From a marine gamma proteobacterium HTCC2148 (GTDB lineage: Bacteria > Pseudomonadota > Gammaproteobacteria > Pseudomonadales > Halieaceae), in contig DS999222.1 in NCBI GenBank assembly GCA_000156295.1, forward strand, positions 532,012 to 584,234: DNA of 52,223 nt, read 5' to 3'. The stretch's first letter is position 1; each line of letters begins with the position of its first letter. Positions 15,777 through 24,636 of this stretch are shown here, in pieces. The notes under the pieces are model-generated. The model saw only the letters and a program-made list of their open reading frames with translations. It was not told the DNA's origin and ran no database searches. The translations under genes were made by a program, and so were the position numbers.

Positions 15777-18647
15777 ATGAATATAGGTCAACAAGATGCA
15801 CATAACACTTCTGGACTTACATTATGGTTTAGGGCCGTCATCCTATTTTTTAGCGTCGGCGCGCAACAGGCCGCAGCGGCTAGCTGCTCAGATGAGGTTG
15901 TGCTCGATAATCAGCAAGCCATCAATAGCTTTGCAAGCAATTATGCGGGGTGTTCATCAGTCCATAACCTGATTATCGAGGAGAGTTCTCCCGGTAATAT
16001 TATTTCGCTACAACCCCTCAGTCAGCTTACGCAGATAGATGGGACCTTGCGGGTCATCTACAACTCGCACCTTAAAACGCTAAAAGGCCTAGATGGAATT
16101 TCACGCATTCATGGCGCTCTGGATATCGCGTTTAATGACAGGCTGTCCTCTCTGGAGGGGCTCCAGAATGTGTCTCATGTTGGCGGATTTTTGGATATAG
16201 ATTTTAGCGATTATCTTACTGATATCGACGAACTCAGCAACGTTGAGTCAGTAGGAGGCACCGTAAGACTGATTCAAATGCGCGGCCTTCATGACTGCAA
16301 AGGTATCGCGCCTTATCTGCACACTCTCCCCAGCAAAGCCGCTCAGCTTGAAAAAGTAAAAGTCGGCCTTGAAGCGGGGCTGCCAAGAAACGGTTCAGGC
16401 GCCAACTCGATTGCCGCCTGTCTCAACAGTTATGATGGCCAAACTAATGGGCTGGCACTCAGTGGCTCTAAACCCAACGTTGTGGTGTTCATTATGGATG
16501 ATGTGGGATTAGATCAACTGGCGACCTTTGGCTATGGTGGCGATGTGCCACCAGCCACCCCAACGCTTGATCAAATCGCCAGTGCAGGGGCGCGTTTTAC
16601 CAACGTTTGGGCCATGCCAGAGTGCTCCCCATCGCGAGTCGCTCTGTTCACGGGGCAGTTACCTGTCATGTCTGGCACCACCGGTGCACTTGGGCCGAGT
16701 GACCTGGCTAATGCGCAGCTGAACCCCTACCAGGACACACTGCTCGATCATCTCAATGACGCAGGTTATACCAGCGCCATGGTGGGCAAGTGGCACATGG
16801 GTGGCCCCGAAAATAACGAAGCAGAGAAGACCACACCCATCGAGGCGGGTTTCGATTATTACTATGGCAACGTCCATGGCTTCCTTCGGTCTATAGACTC
16901 TACCGCAGGTGGTATTGCCTCCAAAGGAACCTACAGCTGTGGATTCGTGCCCAGCTTGGCCAGTGACCCCACTCACGGCGCTGACACCGGCGCCTGTTAT
17001 TTGGCGAATGTAAATTGCACTGTTATCAGCGTATCGGACGGTACCGCGGAGCCGGGACGCACTTGCATGGAACAAGGAGGCGTATTCGACCCTGGAGCCG
17101 AGTGCACGGCGCCCCCGCCGTCTTTTATCGATTTCGAAATGGAAAACGCCTATTACGTTGGTGATCTTGAAAAAATGAGTAAACCCGAGCAAGTCGGTGC
17201 GCCTATTGAGATTGAGGAGTTTACAGCGCGCGAATACCGAACCACAGTAGAATCTAACGAAGCGATTCGTTGGATCAACGCACAGAATAGTGACCAGCCT
17301 TACTTCCTCGCCGTTAGCTATAGCGCCGCCCATACTCCACTGCAGCAAATTCCACAGACATTCGGTGCTGCGGGCATAGGGGTAACAACTAGCTCTTCTT
17401 TTGACTGCAACAATTCAATTGACCAACGATCCCTACAAAAATCGATTATCTCAGTTATGTCTGAAGAAATAGGCAGAGTACTGTTGGAGTCGGGACTGAT
17501 GACCAGATCTGGCCCTGGCGATTCCCTGGAGCTTACGGCGGCAGGTGCCAAGACCTTGATTGTTATTTTCGGTGACAACGGAACGCTCGGCTACTCAGTA
17601 AACCTACCCTTCGATCCGACTCGCGCCAAAGGACAGGTCTACCAGTCAGGAGTACAAGTACCTTTAATAATAGCGGGCGCTGGAGTCAGTGACGTGGGTT
17701 TACCGCGTCACGGTTTGGCGAGCATTATTGATATCTATGGCGTGATATCAGATGCCGCAGGCTTAGACTTAGGCCTCGGTAGTTCTCCTTTCGACCCCGT
17801 CTCTATCGCTGGTAATCTAGCTCATGCGAGGACAGCTAACCAGCGCAGTCGAATAGCAGTGAATGTTGCACCCAATGTTCAGCCTAACAATGCTTTTAAC
17901 CCGCCATGCGCGTTGGGTACTGCATGCTCCGTCACCCCTATCAACAAAGGCGTATGTGAGGACAACAATGGGGTGTGGTTTGGGGCCGAAGCGACAGGCG
18001 TTACAGCTGCGGGGTCACCTATCCCCTCGTCAGGATTCAACGATTGCTGGACTGTTAATCAGTTTTTGCATGGCTTGGGTGAGTCGCCCTTGGCCGTGCT
18101 ACCGACCGCGCAACAAGCTGCGGCGACCGAGACCTATAAATATGTTGTTACCAGCTGGGTTGATTTTGATCCGCAGAGTAATGGGCCAAAAACTGTCGAG
18201 ATTGACGAGCTCTTTTTAATCAAGGATGCAAATGGCGACCCACTTATCGATCGTGAATCTTTAAATTTGCTAGCTCAGGACACATTGACAGACGATGCGA
18301 GTCTGGCACTGGAAGTGCTCCGAGGGGACCTGCAACAATATCAGGCTCTGGGTAACTGGAACCCTGAGGATGGCAACCGAGATGGCGTTGTGAATACTCT
18401 CGATCTTGCGCTTGCAGAACAGGTGACGATATCCTGGGGGCTCTCCAGCTTCTACGATGTAAACCAAGATGGCCTCACCAATGCAGAGGATCTTCGGGCG
18501 ATCGAGCAGGCCATTGCCAGAAAACTGGGTATTCCTGTACCCACGCTCCCAACTCTGGGGCTGCTGATATTGGCATTGTCACTGGGTTTTTTGGCTTATA
18601 ATAGAGGCTTTACGATATTGCAATACCGAGGCATGAAAGATGACTGA
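15777..18647 (+). CDS. Large secreted sulfatase with L-domain-like, dockerin-like and C-terminal sorting regions
   Basis: A 956-residue protein. A signal peptide occupies about residues 1-36 (AVILFFSVGAQQAAA). Residues about 40-220 form receptor-L-domain-like repeats (IDGTLRVIYNSHLKTLKGL, then IHGALDIAFNDRLSSLEGL). The sulfatase domain starts at PNVVVFIMDD (D241/D242, metal). It has the formylglycine motif C283-S-P-S-R287, the GKWH segment at 337-340 and FGDN with D600/N601. Residues 861-917 hold two dockerin/EF-hand-like calcium loops (DGNRDGVVNTLD and DVNQDGLTNAED). Residues 918-945 are PVPTLPTLG, a hydrophobic span and an Arg, which resembles IPTL-CTERM type sorting signals read by exosortase-like enzymes. 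It removes sulfate esters, probably from polysaccharide, at the cell surface. Its stop overlaps the next gene by 8 bases. It is longer than usual sulfatases because of the added domains. Confidence 0.9.
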   Translation: MNIGQQDAHNTSGLTLWFRAVILFFSVGAQQAAAASCSDEVVLDNQQAINSFASNYAGCSSVHNLIIEESSPGNIISLQPLSQLTQIDGTLRVIYNSHLKTLKGLDGISRIHGALDIAFNDRLSSLEGLQNVSHVGGFLDIDFSDYLTDIDELSNVESVGGTVRLIQMRGLHDCKGIAPYLHTLPSKAAQLEKVKVGLEAGLPRNGSGANSIAACLNSYDGQTNGLALSGSKPNVVVFIMDDVGLDQLATFGYGGDVPPATPTLDQIASAGARFTNVWAMPECSPSRVALFTGQLPVMSGTTGALGPSDLANAQLNPYQDTLLDHLNDAGYTSAMVGKWHMGGPENNEAEKTTPIEAGFDYYYGNVHGFLRSIDSTAGGIASKGTYSCGFVPSLASDPTHGADTGACYLANVNCTVISVSDGTAEPGRTCMEQGGVFDPGAECTAPPPSFIDFEMENAYYVGDLEKMSKPEQVGAPIEIEEFTAREYRTTVESNEAIRWINAQNSDQPYFLAVSYSAAHTPLQQIPQTFGAAGIGVTTSSSFDCNNSIDQRSLQKSIISVMSEEIGRVLLESGLMTRSGPGDSLELTAAGAKTLIVIFGDNGTLGYSVNLPFDPTRAKGQVYQSGVQVPLIIAGAGVSDVGLPRHGLASIIDIYGVISDAAGLDLGLGSSPFDPVSIAGNLAHARTANQRSRIAVNVAPNVQPNNAFNPPCALGTACSVTPINKGVCEDNNGVWFGAEATGVTAAGSPIPSSGFNDCWTVNQFLHGLGESPLAVLPTAQQAAATETYKYVVTSWVDFDPQSNGPKTVEIDELFLIKDANGDPLIDRESLNLLAQDTLTDDASLALEVLRGDLQQYQALGNWNPEDGNRDGVVNTLDLALAEQVTISWGLSSFYDVNQDGLTNAEDLRAIEQAIARKLGIPVPTLPTLGLLILALSLGFLAYNRGFTILQYRGMKDD

Positions 18648-19107
18648 TCCAAATGTTATCCAGAAATGTAGCTGCCCCTGCGGCGCTTCTACTTTTAAAG
18701 TTGTAGCGCCCCCCGTCCTGCGTTTTTACTGTCATTGCTCAATTTGCCAAAAGCTCTATCAACAGCCTTTTGCTGATGCGACAGTATTAAAGTTGAGTGA
18801 TGTGATATTGCCAGAAGCGCACGAAATTCAGTTTAAAAAGTACCGCAAAATTGTCGGAATTGAGCGAGGCACCTGTTCGCAATGCTGTAAACCGGTGATG
18901 GCCATAGCTGGTTCTGGTGCCAAGGGACTCGCTTTCATAGCGGCACAAAATTATTCTGATGAGCGCATGCTACCCCCGGTAAAGATGCATATATTTTATG
19001 GTTCGCGTTGTGCAGAAGTAGAAGATGAATTACCAAAGTATAAGGGGTACTTGAGGAGTCAATTTGCGGTGCTTCGCTCTTTGTCTGCCGCAGGTGCTCA
19101 AGAATAG
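18640..19107 (+). CDS. GFA/CENP-V family zinc-binding protein
   Basis: A 155-residue protein with the Cys pattern of the glutathione-dependent formaldehyde-activating enzyme (GFA)/CENP-V fold: CSCPCGA near the N-terminus, FYCHCSICQK around 30-40, and GTCSQCCKPV around 85-95. The family binds zinc and some members act on glutathione adducts; most are uncharacterised. The ATG lies inside the sulfatase's last codons (8-base overlap), which suggests translational coupling. The gene's 3' end overlaps the convergent flavoprotein gene by 10 bases. A link between GFA function and sulfatase action is not known; the coupling may be only positional. Confidence 0.88.
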   Translation: MTDPNVIQKCSCPCGASTFKVVAPPVLRFYCHCSICQKLYQQPFADATVLKLSDVILPEAHEIQFKKYRKIVGIERGTCSQCCKPVMAIAGSGAKGLAFIAAQNYSDERMLPPVKMHIFYGSRCAEVEDELPKYKGYLRSQFAVLRSLSAAGAQE

Positions 19108-20348
19108 CTGTGCCCCTGGCAGTTTAGGCCGGCAACATAGCCTGATGACCAGGCCCACTGAAAATTAAAGCCACCCAAGTGGCCACTAACATCGACGACT
19201 TCACCGATAAAGAATAAGCCTGGGTGTTCTTTTGCCTCCATCGTCTTTGAGCTGATGGCCTCTGTATTGACGCCGCCCAAAGTCACTTCGGCTGTCCTAT
19301 AGCCTTCGGTTGCTGACGGTTTAACGCACCAGCGGTTTAGTAGTAATCCAATCTCTACTAGCCGAGAGTCACTGCACTCTGCCAGCGGTGTGTCGGCCAG
19401 CTCGGGCCACCATAGCGCTTGCAGCTCACGGATCAGTGGTTTTGCCAGCTGCTGTTGCAGTCGATTTCTTAGCAAACTTTTTCCGAACGCGTGCTTTTGC
19501 TCCAATAACCAGCTACCAGCGGCCTGACCCGGCAAAAGGTTAATACTCAGCTCCTGTCCGGGGTGCCAGTAATTAGATATTTGCAGTGCGGCGGGTCCGC
19601 TGATGCCCCTGTGAGTGAACAGGATATTTTCGAGGAAAGACTGTGTGCCACAGTGCAACTCTACTTCAACTGATAGACCTGAAAGACGCTCGCATATTGG
19701 TTTTAGCGCATCGCTGAACATGAACGGTACCAGTCCCGCGCGTCGCTCGGTCAGGGGTAAAGAAAACTGTTGGGCCAAGTCATAACCGAAGCCGCTACCG
19801 CCCAGTGTGGGAATCGACAAGGCCCCCGTTGCCACAACCAGTGAACGGCAGAAAAAGTTCTGAGCGCCATCCGAGTCGACCGTGCAGAGTTTGTAGCGGC
19901 TATCAGTCTGTGTTTCGGCTATGGCTTCAACGCGTTCTACTTCGCATTTTGATTTAATTGAAACTCCGCCCGATTCGCACTCTGCCAATAGCATGTCGAG
20001 AATATCGCGAGCTGAGTGAACGCAAAAAAGCTGTCCATGTTTGCGTTCTTCGTAGGTGATGTTATAGCGGTCTACCATGGCAATGAAATCCCACTGGGAA
20101 TATTGCTTTAGCGCCGACTTACAAAAATGTGGATTTCCGGAAATAAAGTTCTCTGGTTCTACTGAATAATTGGTGAAATTACAGCGGCCACCACCGGACA
20201 TCAGGATTTTTTTGCCGGCCTTGTTCGCCTTTTCAAGCACCAATACGGAAAGACCGCGACTGGCCGCTACGGCGGCGCATAAAAGACCGGAAGCGCCTGC
20301 TCCAAGTACAATGACATCAACGCTTTGGTCGTCGGGCAGAGTGGGCAA
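19098..20348 (-). CDS. NAD(P)/FAD-dependent oxidoreductase, HI0933/BaiN family
   Basis: A 416-residue flavoprotein of the HI0933/YhiN family. The N-terminal dinucleotide motif is VIVLGAGASGLLCA. GKKILMSGGGRCNFTN, diagnostic of this family, follows. Near the C-terminus come AEVTLGGVNTEAISSKTME and GLFFIGEVVDVSGHLGGFNFQWAWSSG, the second FAD contact region with the GGYN-like signature. Family members are NAD(P)/FAD enzymes of poorly known substrate; BaiN of gut bacteria acts on bile-acid intermediates. It lies 8 bases downstream of rluF on the same strand, suggesting co-transcription. Confidence 0.92.
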   Translation of the reverse strand: MPTLPDDQSVDVIVLGAGASGLLCAAVAASRGLSVLVLEKANKAGKKILMSGGGRCNFTNYSVEPENFISGNPHFCKSALKQYSQWDFIAMVDRYNITYEERKHGQLFCVHSARDILDMLLAECESGGVSIKSKCEVERVEAIAETQTDSRYKLCTVDSDGAQNFFCRSLVVATGALSIPTLGGSGFGYDLAQQFSLPLTERRAGLVPFMFSDALKPICERLSGLSVEVELHCGTQSFLENILFTHRGISGPAALQISNYWHPGQELSINLLPGQAAGSWLLEQKHAFGKSLLRNRLQQQLAKPLIRELQALWWPELADTPLAECSDSRLVEIGLLLNRWCVKPSATEGYRTAEVTLGGVNTEAISSKTMEAKEHPGLFFIGEVVDVSGHLGGFNFQWAWSSGYVAGLNCQGHSYS

Positions 20349-20356
20349 GAGGTAGC

Positions 20357-21298
20357 CTACTTCCGTCTCTTGGAGGAAGTCGGTGACTTTCTCGACCCTG
20401 GCTTGCGCGCAGAGCGTCGACTGTCGCTGCCTGAGTCCTTGTTTTTGCTGGAGCTATGCCTGCTTTTTGTGGACTTTCTAGCTGGCTTGGCGTCACTGCC
20501 AGTACCTTTGAGGCGATGCTGAGGCTTACGCTTCTTTGCTGCAGATTGAGAAGACTTTTTTGGCGGAGAACCGGTGGAACCGGAAATCGCTATGTTGAGC
20601 TGGGCCATTTCTTGTTCAGTCAGGTTACGCCACTGGCCAACCTTTAGTTTACCGAGATGCACATTCATGATGCGCAGACGCACAAGCTGGGTTACTTCGT
20701 AATCGAGGAATTCGCACATCCGTCGGATCTGTCGGTTGAGTCCCTCGGTGAGTATGATTTTAAAGACATTTCGCCTGACAACACTGACTTTGCAAGGCTT
20801 GGTCACGGTGTTCAGTATGGGAATCCCGCCGGCCATTTTTTCGCTAAAACCTTTACCGATGCTCTTGTTAACAGTGACCAGGTATTCCTTTTCATGGGCG
20901 TTTTCCGCCCTCAGGATTTTGTTGACGATATCACCGTCACTGGTGAGCAGTATCAGTCCTTCGGACGGTTTATCCAGGCGACCAATGGGAAAGATACGCT
21001 GGTGGTGATCGATAGCGTCTACGATATTCCCTTGCACGCTCCGCTCTGTGGTGCAGGTAATGCCTACCGGTTTATTATAGGCAATATAGACGCGGTCCGA
21101 TTTGCCCGGGGCGCTACCCATTATCTCCTGCCCATCAACCGTAACCACGTCACCAGACTCAACTTTGGTGCCGAGCTCGGGGCGCGTACCATTAATTTTT
21201 ACGCGATTACTGGCGATAAGTTTATCGGCTTCACGGCGAGAGCAATGACCAGATTCGCTGATAAACTTGTTAAGCCGGATACTGTTGTTGGGGTCCAC
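20357..21298 (-). CDS. rluF: 23S rRNA pseudouridine(2604) synthase RluF
   Basis: A 313-residue pseudouridine synthase. An S4 RNA-binding domain occupies residues about 7-55 (RLNKFISESGHCSRREADKL). The RsuA/RluB/E/F-type catalytic domain has GRLDKPSEGLILLTSDGD with the essential Asp. HEKEYLVTVNK and LNRQIRRMCEFLDYEVTQL are typical of RluF, so isomerisation of U2604 in 23S rRNA is the best assignment. After about residue 240 the protein becomes a low-complexity tail rich in Ser, Lys and Arg, to the end. Such a basic tail probably helps rRNA binding. Gene order on the minus strand is rluF then the flavoprotein, with an 8-base gap. Confidence 0.93.
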   Translation of the reverse strand: MDPNNSIRLNKFISESGHCSRREADKLIASNRVKINGTRPELGTKVESGDVVTVDGQEIMGSAPGKSDRVYIAYNKPVGITCTTERSVQGNIVDAIDHHQRIFPIGRLDKPSEGLILLTSDGDIVNKILRAENAHEKEYLVTVNKSIGKGFSEKMAGGIPILNTVTKPCKVSVVRRNVFKIILTEGLNRQIRRMCEFLDYEVTQLVRLRIMNVHLGKLKVGQWRNLTEQEMAQLNIAISGSTGSPPKKSSQSAAKKRKPQHRLKGTGSDAKPARKSTKSRHSSSKNKDSGSDSRRSARKPGSRKSPTSSKRRK

Positions 21299-21555
21299 TG
21301 AACGCGCCTGTGATTCCGCTGCTGAAAAGACGCCAGCATAGCATTTTTAGGCAAGCGGTAGGGCATAGGTAGCCGGGCAGAAGGTTCCTCCCTACGCGTC
21401 CCCTGGGCGTTGCCAGTGCAGGACTTTTGGCGCTTAACTCAATAGGCGGCTATCCGGGCCAGTGCTAATTCCTGTGTCTTTGCCCTTGGGGTGAACTGCA
21501 GTTCTGCCTTGCATATCTGTTTTTTCAGTAATTTGGTTCAGGTGAATATCGTGCT

Positions 21556-22419
21556 TTAACGCTCCAGCAGGCGGGCCAGCGCATCCGTAATATGGGCGGG
21601 GTGTTCGCTGATGCTGAAGTCGATGAGTTCATTCCAGCCGGAGGCAATGTCATCAATGGATGGGTTTGTTTCAGGGTTCAGAGCGAGTCCCCGACTGCTC
21701 TCCCAGCGCATTTTTTTGAAACGACCTGCACCTGCTTCAAACAGGCTCCCACTTTCCTGACATTCCGGGTGGCATAAATACGCGACCAGCGGTGCGACCT
21801 GCTCGGCGCGTACCCGGGATCTTAAATCCTCGTTCATTTGTTTGCGATTCATGTCGGTGGCTCCCCATGGCGCCACAGTGTTAGCGCTAATGCCATGCTT
21901 TTCCCCCTCGATCGCTACTGTATTGCACAGGCCGTAAAGACCCATTTTAGCTGCTGCGTAGTTTGCCTGGCCAAAGTTGCCGTAAAGTCCAGCCGCAGAT
22001 GAAATAAAAACAAGGCGGCCAAAGCCTTGTTCTCGAAACGTGGACCATACTGCTTTGGTCAATTGGTAGGCTGCAGTCAGATGCAGTGATATAACCTGGT
22101 CCCAATCGCTTTGCTCAAGATTTCCGATACTGAAATCCCGGACCATTCCAGCACTGTGCACCACAGCGTCCAGGCGCGACGTTTTAGCCAAGGAGGCGCT
22201 GATAAGTTTGGCTCCATCCTCCAACTGCATGGGAAAATTGTGCGCGCGACCACCTTCGCTAATAATCTCCTGGGTGAGCTCTTGCCCGCTGTTATCCCGG
22301 CCAGAAGAATGAATAATCACCTCTGCGCCAGCGGCGGCCAGGCACTTGCTAAATGCGCGCCCCAGTCCTCGATTCCCGCCGGTGATCAGTACAGTTTGTT
22401 GCTCAAAATCTAGCGACAT
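21556..22419 (-). CDS. SDR, MFE2-type 3-hydroxyacyl-CoA dehydrogenase-like
   Basis: A 287-residue SDR with cofactor site TGGNRGLG (13-20) and catalytic Y154-x3-K158 in FGQANYAAAKMGLYGL. The C-terminal half (LVAYLCHPECQESGSLFEAGAG, then KMRWESSRG) follows the peroxisomal multifunctional enzyme 2 dehydrogenase domain closely, rather than the usual short SDR ending in VDGG. Its likely reaction is NAD-dependent oxidation of (3R)-hydroxyacyl-CoA in beta-oxidation of branched or side-chain acyl groups. It is divergent from the crotonase at 22503 with an 83-base shared promoter region, and the two could act on successive steps. The 257 bases between it and rluF contain no gene. Confidence 0.9.
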   Translation of the reverse strand: MSLDFEQQTVLITGGNRGLGRAFSKCLAAAGAEVIIHSSGRDNSGQELTQEIISEGGRAHNFPMQLEDGAKLISASLAKTSRLDAVVHSAGMVRDFSIGNLEQSDWDQVISLHLTAAYQLTKAVWSTFREQGFGRLVFISSAAGLYGNFGQANYAAAKMGLYGLCNTVAIEGEKHGISANTVAPWGATDMNRKQMNEDLRSRVRAEQVAPLVAYLCHPECQESGSLFEAGAGRFKKMRWESSRGLALNPETNPSIDDIASGWNELIDFSISEHPAHITDALARLLER

Positions 22420-22502
22420 GCGTTGTTTCCTACAAGTTTGCGCTGGCCTGTTAAGCCGTTTCTGTCACAATCATAACCTGAACCCGGATAAGGCGAGTTA
22501 AA

Positions 22503-23303
22503 GTGAGCGATTTTATTCATTGCCAGAGCAGTGACAATGGCCTAGTCACGGTCTTGAGCTTTAGAGACGAAAAACGGAAAAATCAACTTTGTTGGGCTGC
22601 GATCGATGAGTTGGCCGACGCGCTGCAGGCCGCGCGTGAGCAAGGGAGCAGGGTCGTCATTCTGGTTTCTGATCTTTCACCGCATTGGTTTGAGCACGCC
22701 TGGTTGGAAGATTTGATTGCCGGTGTTGAGGGACGAGAGTGCACCGGTGTCGGCGACGGTTGGTTTAGGGCGTTGGCAGAGCTTTCTCATGAAGCTGTGG
22801 TCAGCATTGCCGCCATTAACGGTGACGCATCTGGTGGTGGCGCCGAACTGGCCTGGGCTTGTGACTTTCGTGTCACTGAACGACAGGCCCGCTTCGCTCA
22901 GATAGAAGTTAACGTGGGTCTGACCACTGGCATTGGCGGGTGTAGTCGATTGTCCCGTCTTATTGGTATTAGTGCCGCCACCGAAATGGTACTTACCGGG
23001 GCAGCCTTTGACGCAGTGAGACTGATGGAATTGGGCGGCGTGAATCGATTGGTGAAAAAAGGTGAAGCTTTATCCTGTGCTCGCCAGTTGGCACGGCAAT
23101 TGGCCCTCAAACCCCCAGGTGCATTACAGGGTTTGAAGCGGGTCTTGCGCCGCGCAGAAAACCTGCCGCTTGAGCAGGCAATGGCATTTGAACAAGAGAC
23201 GTTTCAGCAGGTCGCTGTGAGCGAAAGTGCGCTAGTGGCTATGAAAGATTGTCAGCAACAATACGATGCCGACCAGTCTGTTGCCGAAGTGCATAGTTAC
23301 TAA
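22503..23303 (+). CDS. Enoyl-CoA hydratase/isomerase family protein
   Basis: A 266-residue crotonase-fold protein. The second oxyanion and catalytic region reads INGDASGGGAELAWACDFRV, with the first Glu, and FAQIEVNVGL carries the second Glu, so hydratase chemistry is possible. The N-terminal oxyanion loop (LSPHWFEHAWLEDL) is divergent from the usual F-xAGxD, so the exact reaction is unsure. The start is GTG at 22503 with AAGGCGAG about 5-12 bases upstream. A cytochrome P450 gene follows 38 bases later on the same strand. The divergent MFE2-like SDR upstream suggests a shared acyl-CoA pathway. Confidence 0.85.
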   Translation: MSDFIHCQSSDNGLVTVLSFRDEKRKNQLCWAAIDELADALQAAREQGSRVVILVSDLSPHWFEHAWLEDLIAGVEGRECTGVGDGWFRALAELSHEAVVSIAAINGDASGGGAELAWACDFRVTERQARFAQIEVNVGLTTGIGGCSRLSRLIGISAATEMVLTGAAFDAVRLMELGGVNRLVKKGEALSCARQLARQLALKPPGALQGLKRVLRRAENLPLEQAMAFEQETFQQVAVSESALVAMKDCQQQYDADQSVAEVHSY

Positions 23304-23341
23304 TTGCTCCGGCAAAAATATTTTAAAGCAAGGCTCTTAGC

Positions 23342-24577
23342 ATGGAGAACAGTATTATTTTTCAATTGCTCGATCCAGAAGTGATTGAAAATCCCTATCC
23401 CTTTTATCGTGAGTTGCTTGCGCACGCGCCCGTGTATCAAGTGCCAAATACAGAAGTCTATTTGGTGTCCTCGCCGAAATTAATTCATCAGGTATTGAAA
23501 AATCAGCAAGACTTCTCAGCTAACCTGACCGGCGTATTAATTAGTGACAGTTCGGGGCAGCCCACACTGTTTGATTTTTCTCAGTTTGGAGGCACGGTAG
23601 ATGCGATCGCCAATGCTGATGAGCCTTTTCACTCCGTTCATCGAAAGCTGGTGATGCCGCAACTGACGGCCCGTAAAGTAATGGCGATGGAGTCTCAGGT
23701 GCGGAGCTGGGCGGGCGAAGCCCTGAGTCAACTGTTGGCGCAGGGTGGCGGAGACTGCATAGGCGGGCTCGCTAACGCAATACCGGTCCTGGTTATGGCC
23801 AGACTCATGGGACTGCCGATAGCAGATCTCGACAAGTTACTTGATTGGTCCTTCAGCGGTGGCGATATTTTGGCGGGTACTGCTACCCTTGAGCGTATGG
23901 TTGAGCTTGGTGCCTCCACCGCAGAGATGAGCCAATACCTGAGGGGCCATTTCCAGCGTGCGCTTCAATTAGATTCCTTGGACACAGTAGACTGCGTATT
24001 GAACGATTTGGCCCAAGGCGTCACAGAGGGTCTGATTGACGAGGAAGAGGCCGTTGCTATCGCGATTGTGCTAGTTGGTGCAGCCGGCGAGTCTACATCC
24101 AGCCTGGTTGGTAGTGCTATTCGTATTTTAGCCAGAGACCCCGACCTGCAGAGCCGGCTGCGACAGTCCCCAGAACTCATTGAAAGCTATATTGAAGAAG
24201 TTGTGCGTTTGGAGACTCCCTTCAAAGGGCATTACAGAACTGTGCTTCATCAAACAGAGTTAGGGGGCATATCTGTTTCAGCGGGAGCGAAAGTGTTTTT
24301 GCTGTGGGCTGCGGCGAATCGTGACGAGACTGTCTTCAGTAACCCTGAAATGATTGACTTGAATCGGGAAAATAAAAATGAGCATTTAGGATTTGGTCAT
24401 GGCATTCATTTTTGCATCGGCGCAAGGCTGGCGCGAATGGAAACACGGATAATTCTGGAGGAGTTGTTGCAGCGAACGAAAAAATTCTCGTTACAGAGCG
24501 AGCATTCCGAAAAGCACGTCTCCAGTATTTTTGTGCGAAGGTTGCAATGCTTGGAGCTTCGAATGAGCGCTGCCTGA
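23342..24577 (+). CDS. Cytochrome P450
   Basis: A 411-residue soluble bacterial P450. The heme-binding loop is FGHGIHFCIGARLAR, with the thiolate Cys at 358. The ExxR pair is E286-R289 in EEVVRLETPF. The I-helix oxygen-activation motif reads GAAGEST (246-252), with Glu-Ser where A-G-x-D/E-T is usual. No membrane anchor is present, so it needs a separate ferredoxin and reductase, neither of which is encoded here. It is in a likely two-gene operon with the crotonase upstream and converges on an SDR gene 60 bases away. Substrate unknown; hydroxylation of a lipid-, steroid- or terpenoid-like compound would fit the neighbourhood. Confidence 0.95.
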   Translation: MENSIIFQLLDPEVIENPYPFYRELLAHAPVYQVPNTEVYLVSSPKLIHQVLKNQQDFSANLTGVLISDSSGQPTLFDFSQFGGTVDAIANADEPFHSVHRKLVMPQLTARKVMAMESQVRSWAGEALSQLLAQGGGDCIGGLANAIPVLVMARLMGLPIADLDKLLDWSFSGGDILAGTATLERMVELGASTAEMSQYLRGHFQRALQLDSLDTVDCVLNDLAQGVTEGLIDEEEAVAIAIVLVGAAGESTSSLVGSAIRILARDPDLQSRLRQSPELIESYIEEVVRLETPFKGHYRTVLHQTELGGISVSAGAKVFLLWAAANRDETVFSNPEMIDLNRENKNEHLGFGHGIHFCIGARLARMETRIILEELLQRTKKFSLQSEHSEKHVSSIFVRRLQCLELRMSAA

Positions 24578-24636
24578 AGCAAAAGCAGTCAGCCGATAAT
24601 ACACAGCGCTCATCAGGTCTTACCGATGACGATCGC

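Noticed and set aside
16659-17348. 229-codon minus-strand open frame
   Set aside because: Antisense to the sulfatase domain, with no recognisable motif.
20657-21301. 214-codon plus-strand open frame
   Set aside because: Antisense to rluF, whose family match is clear.
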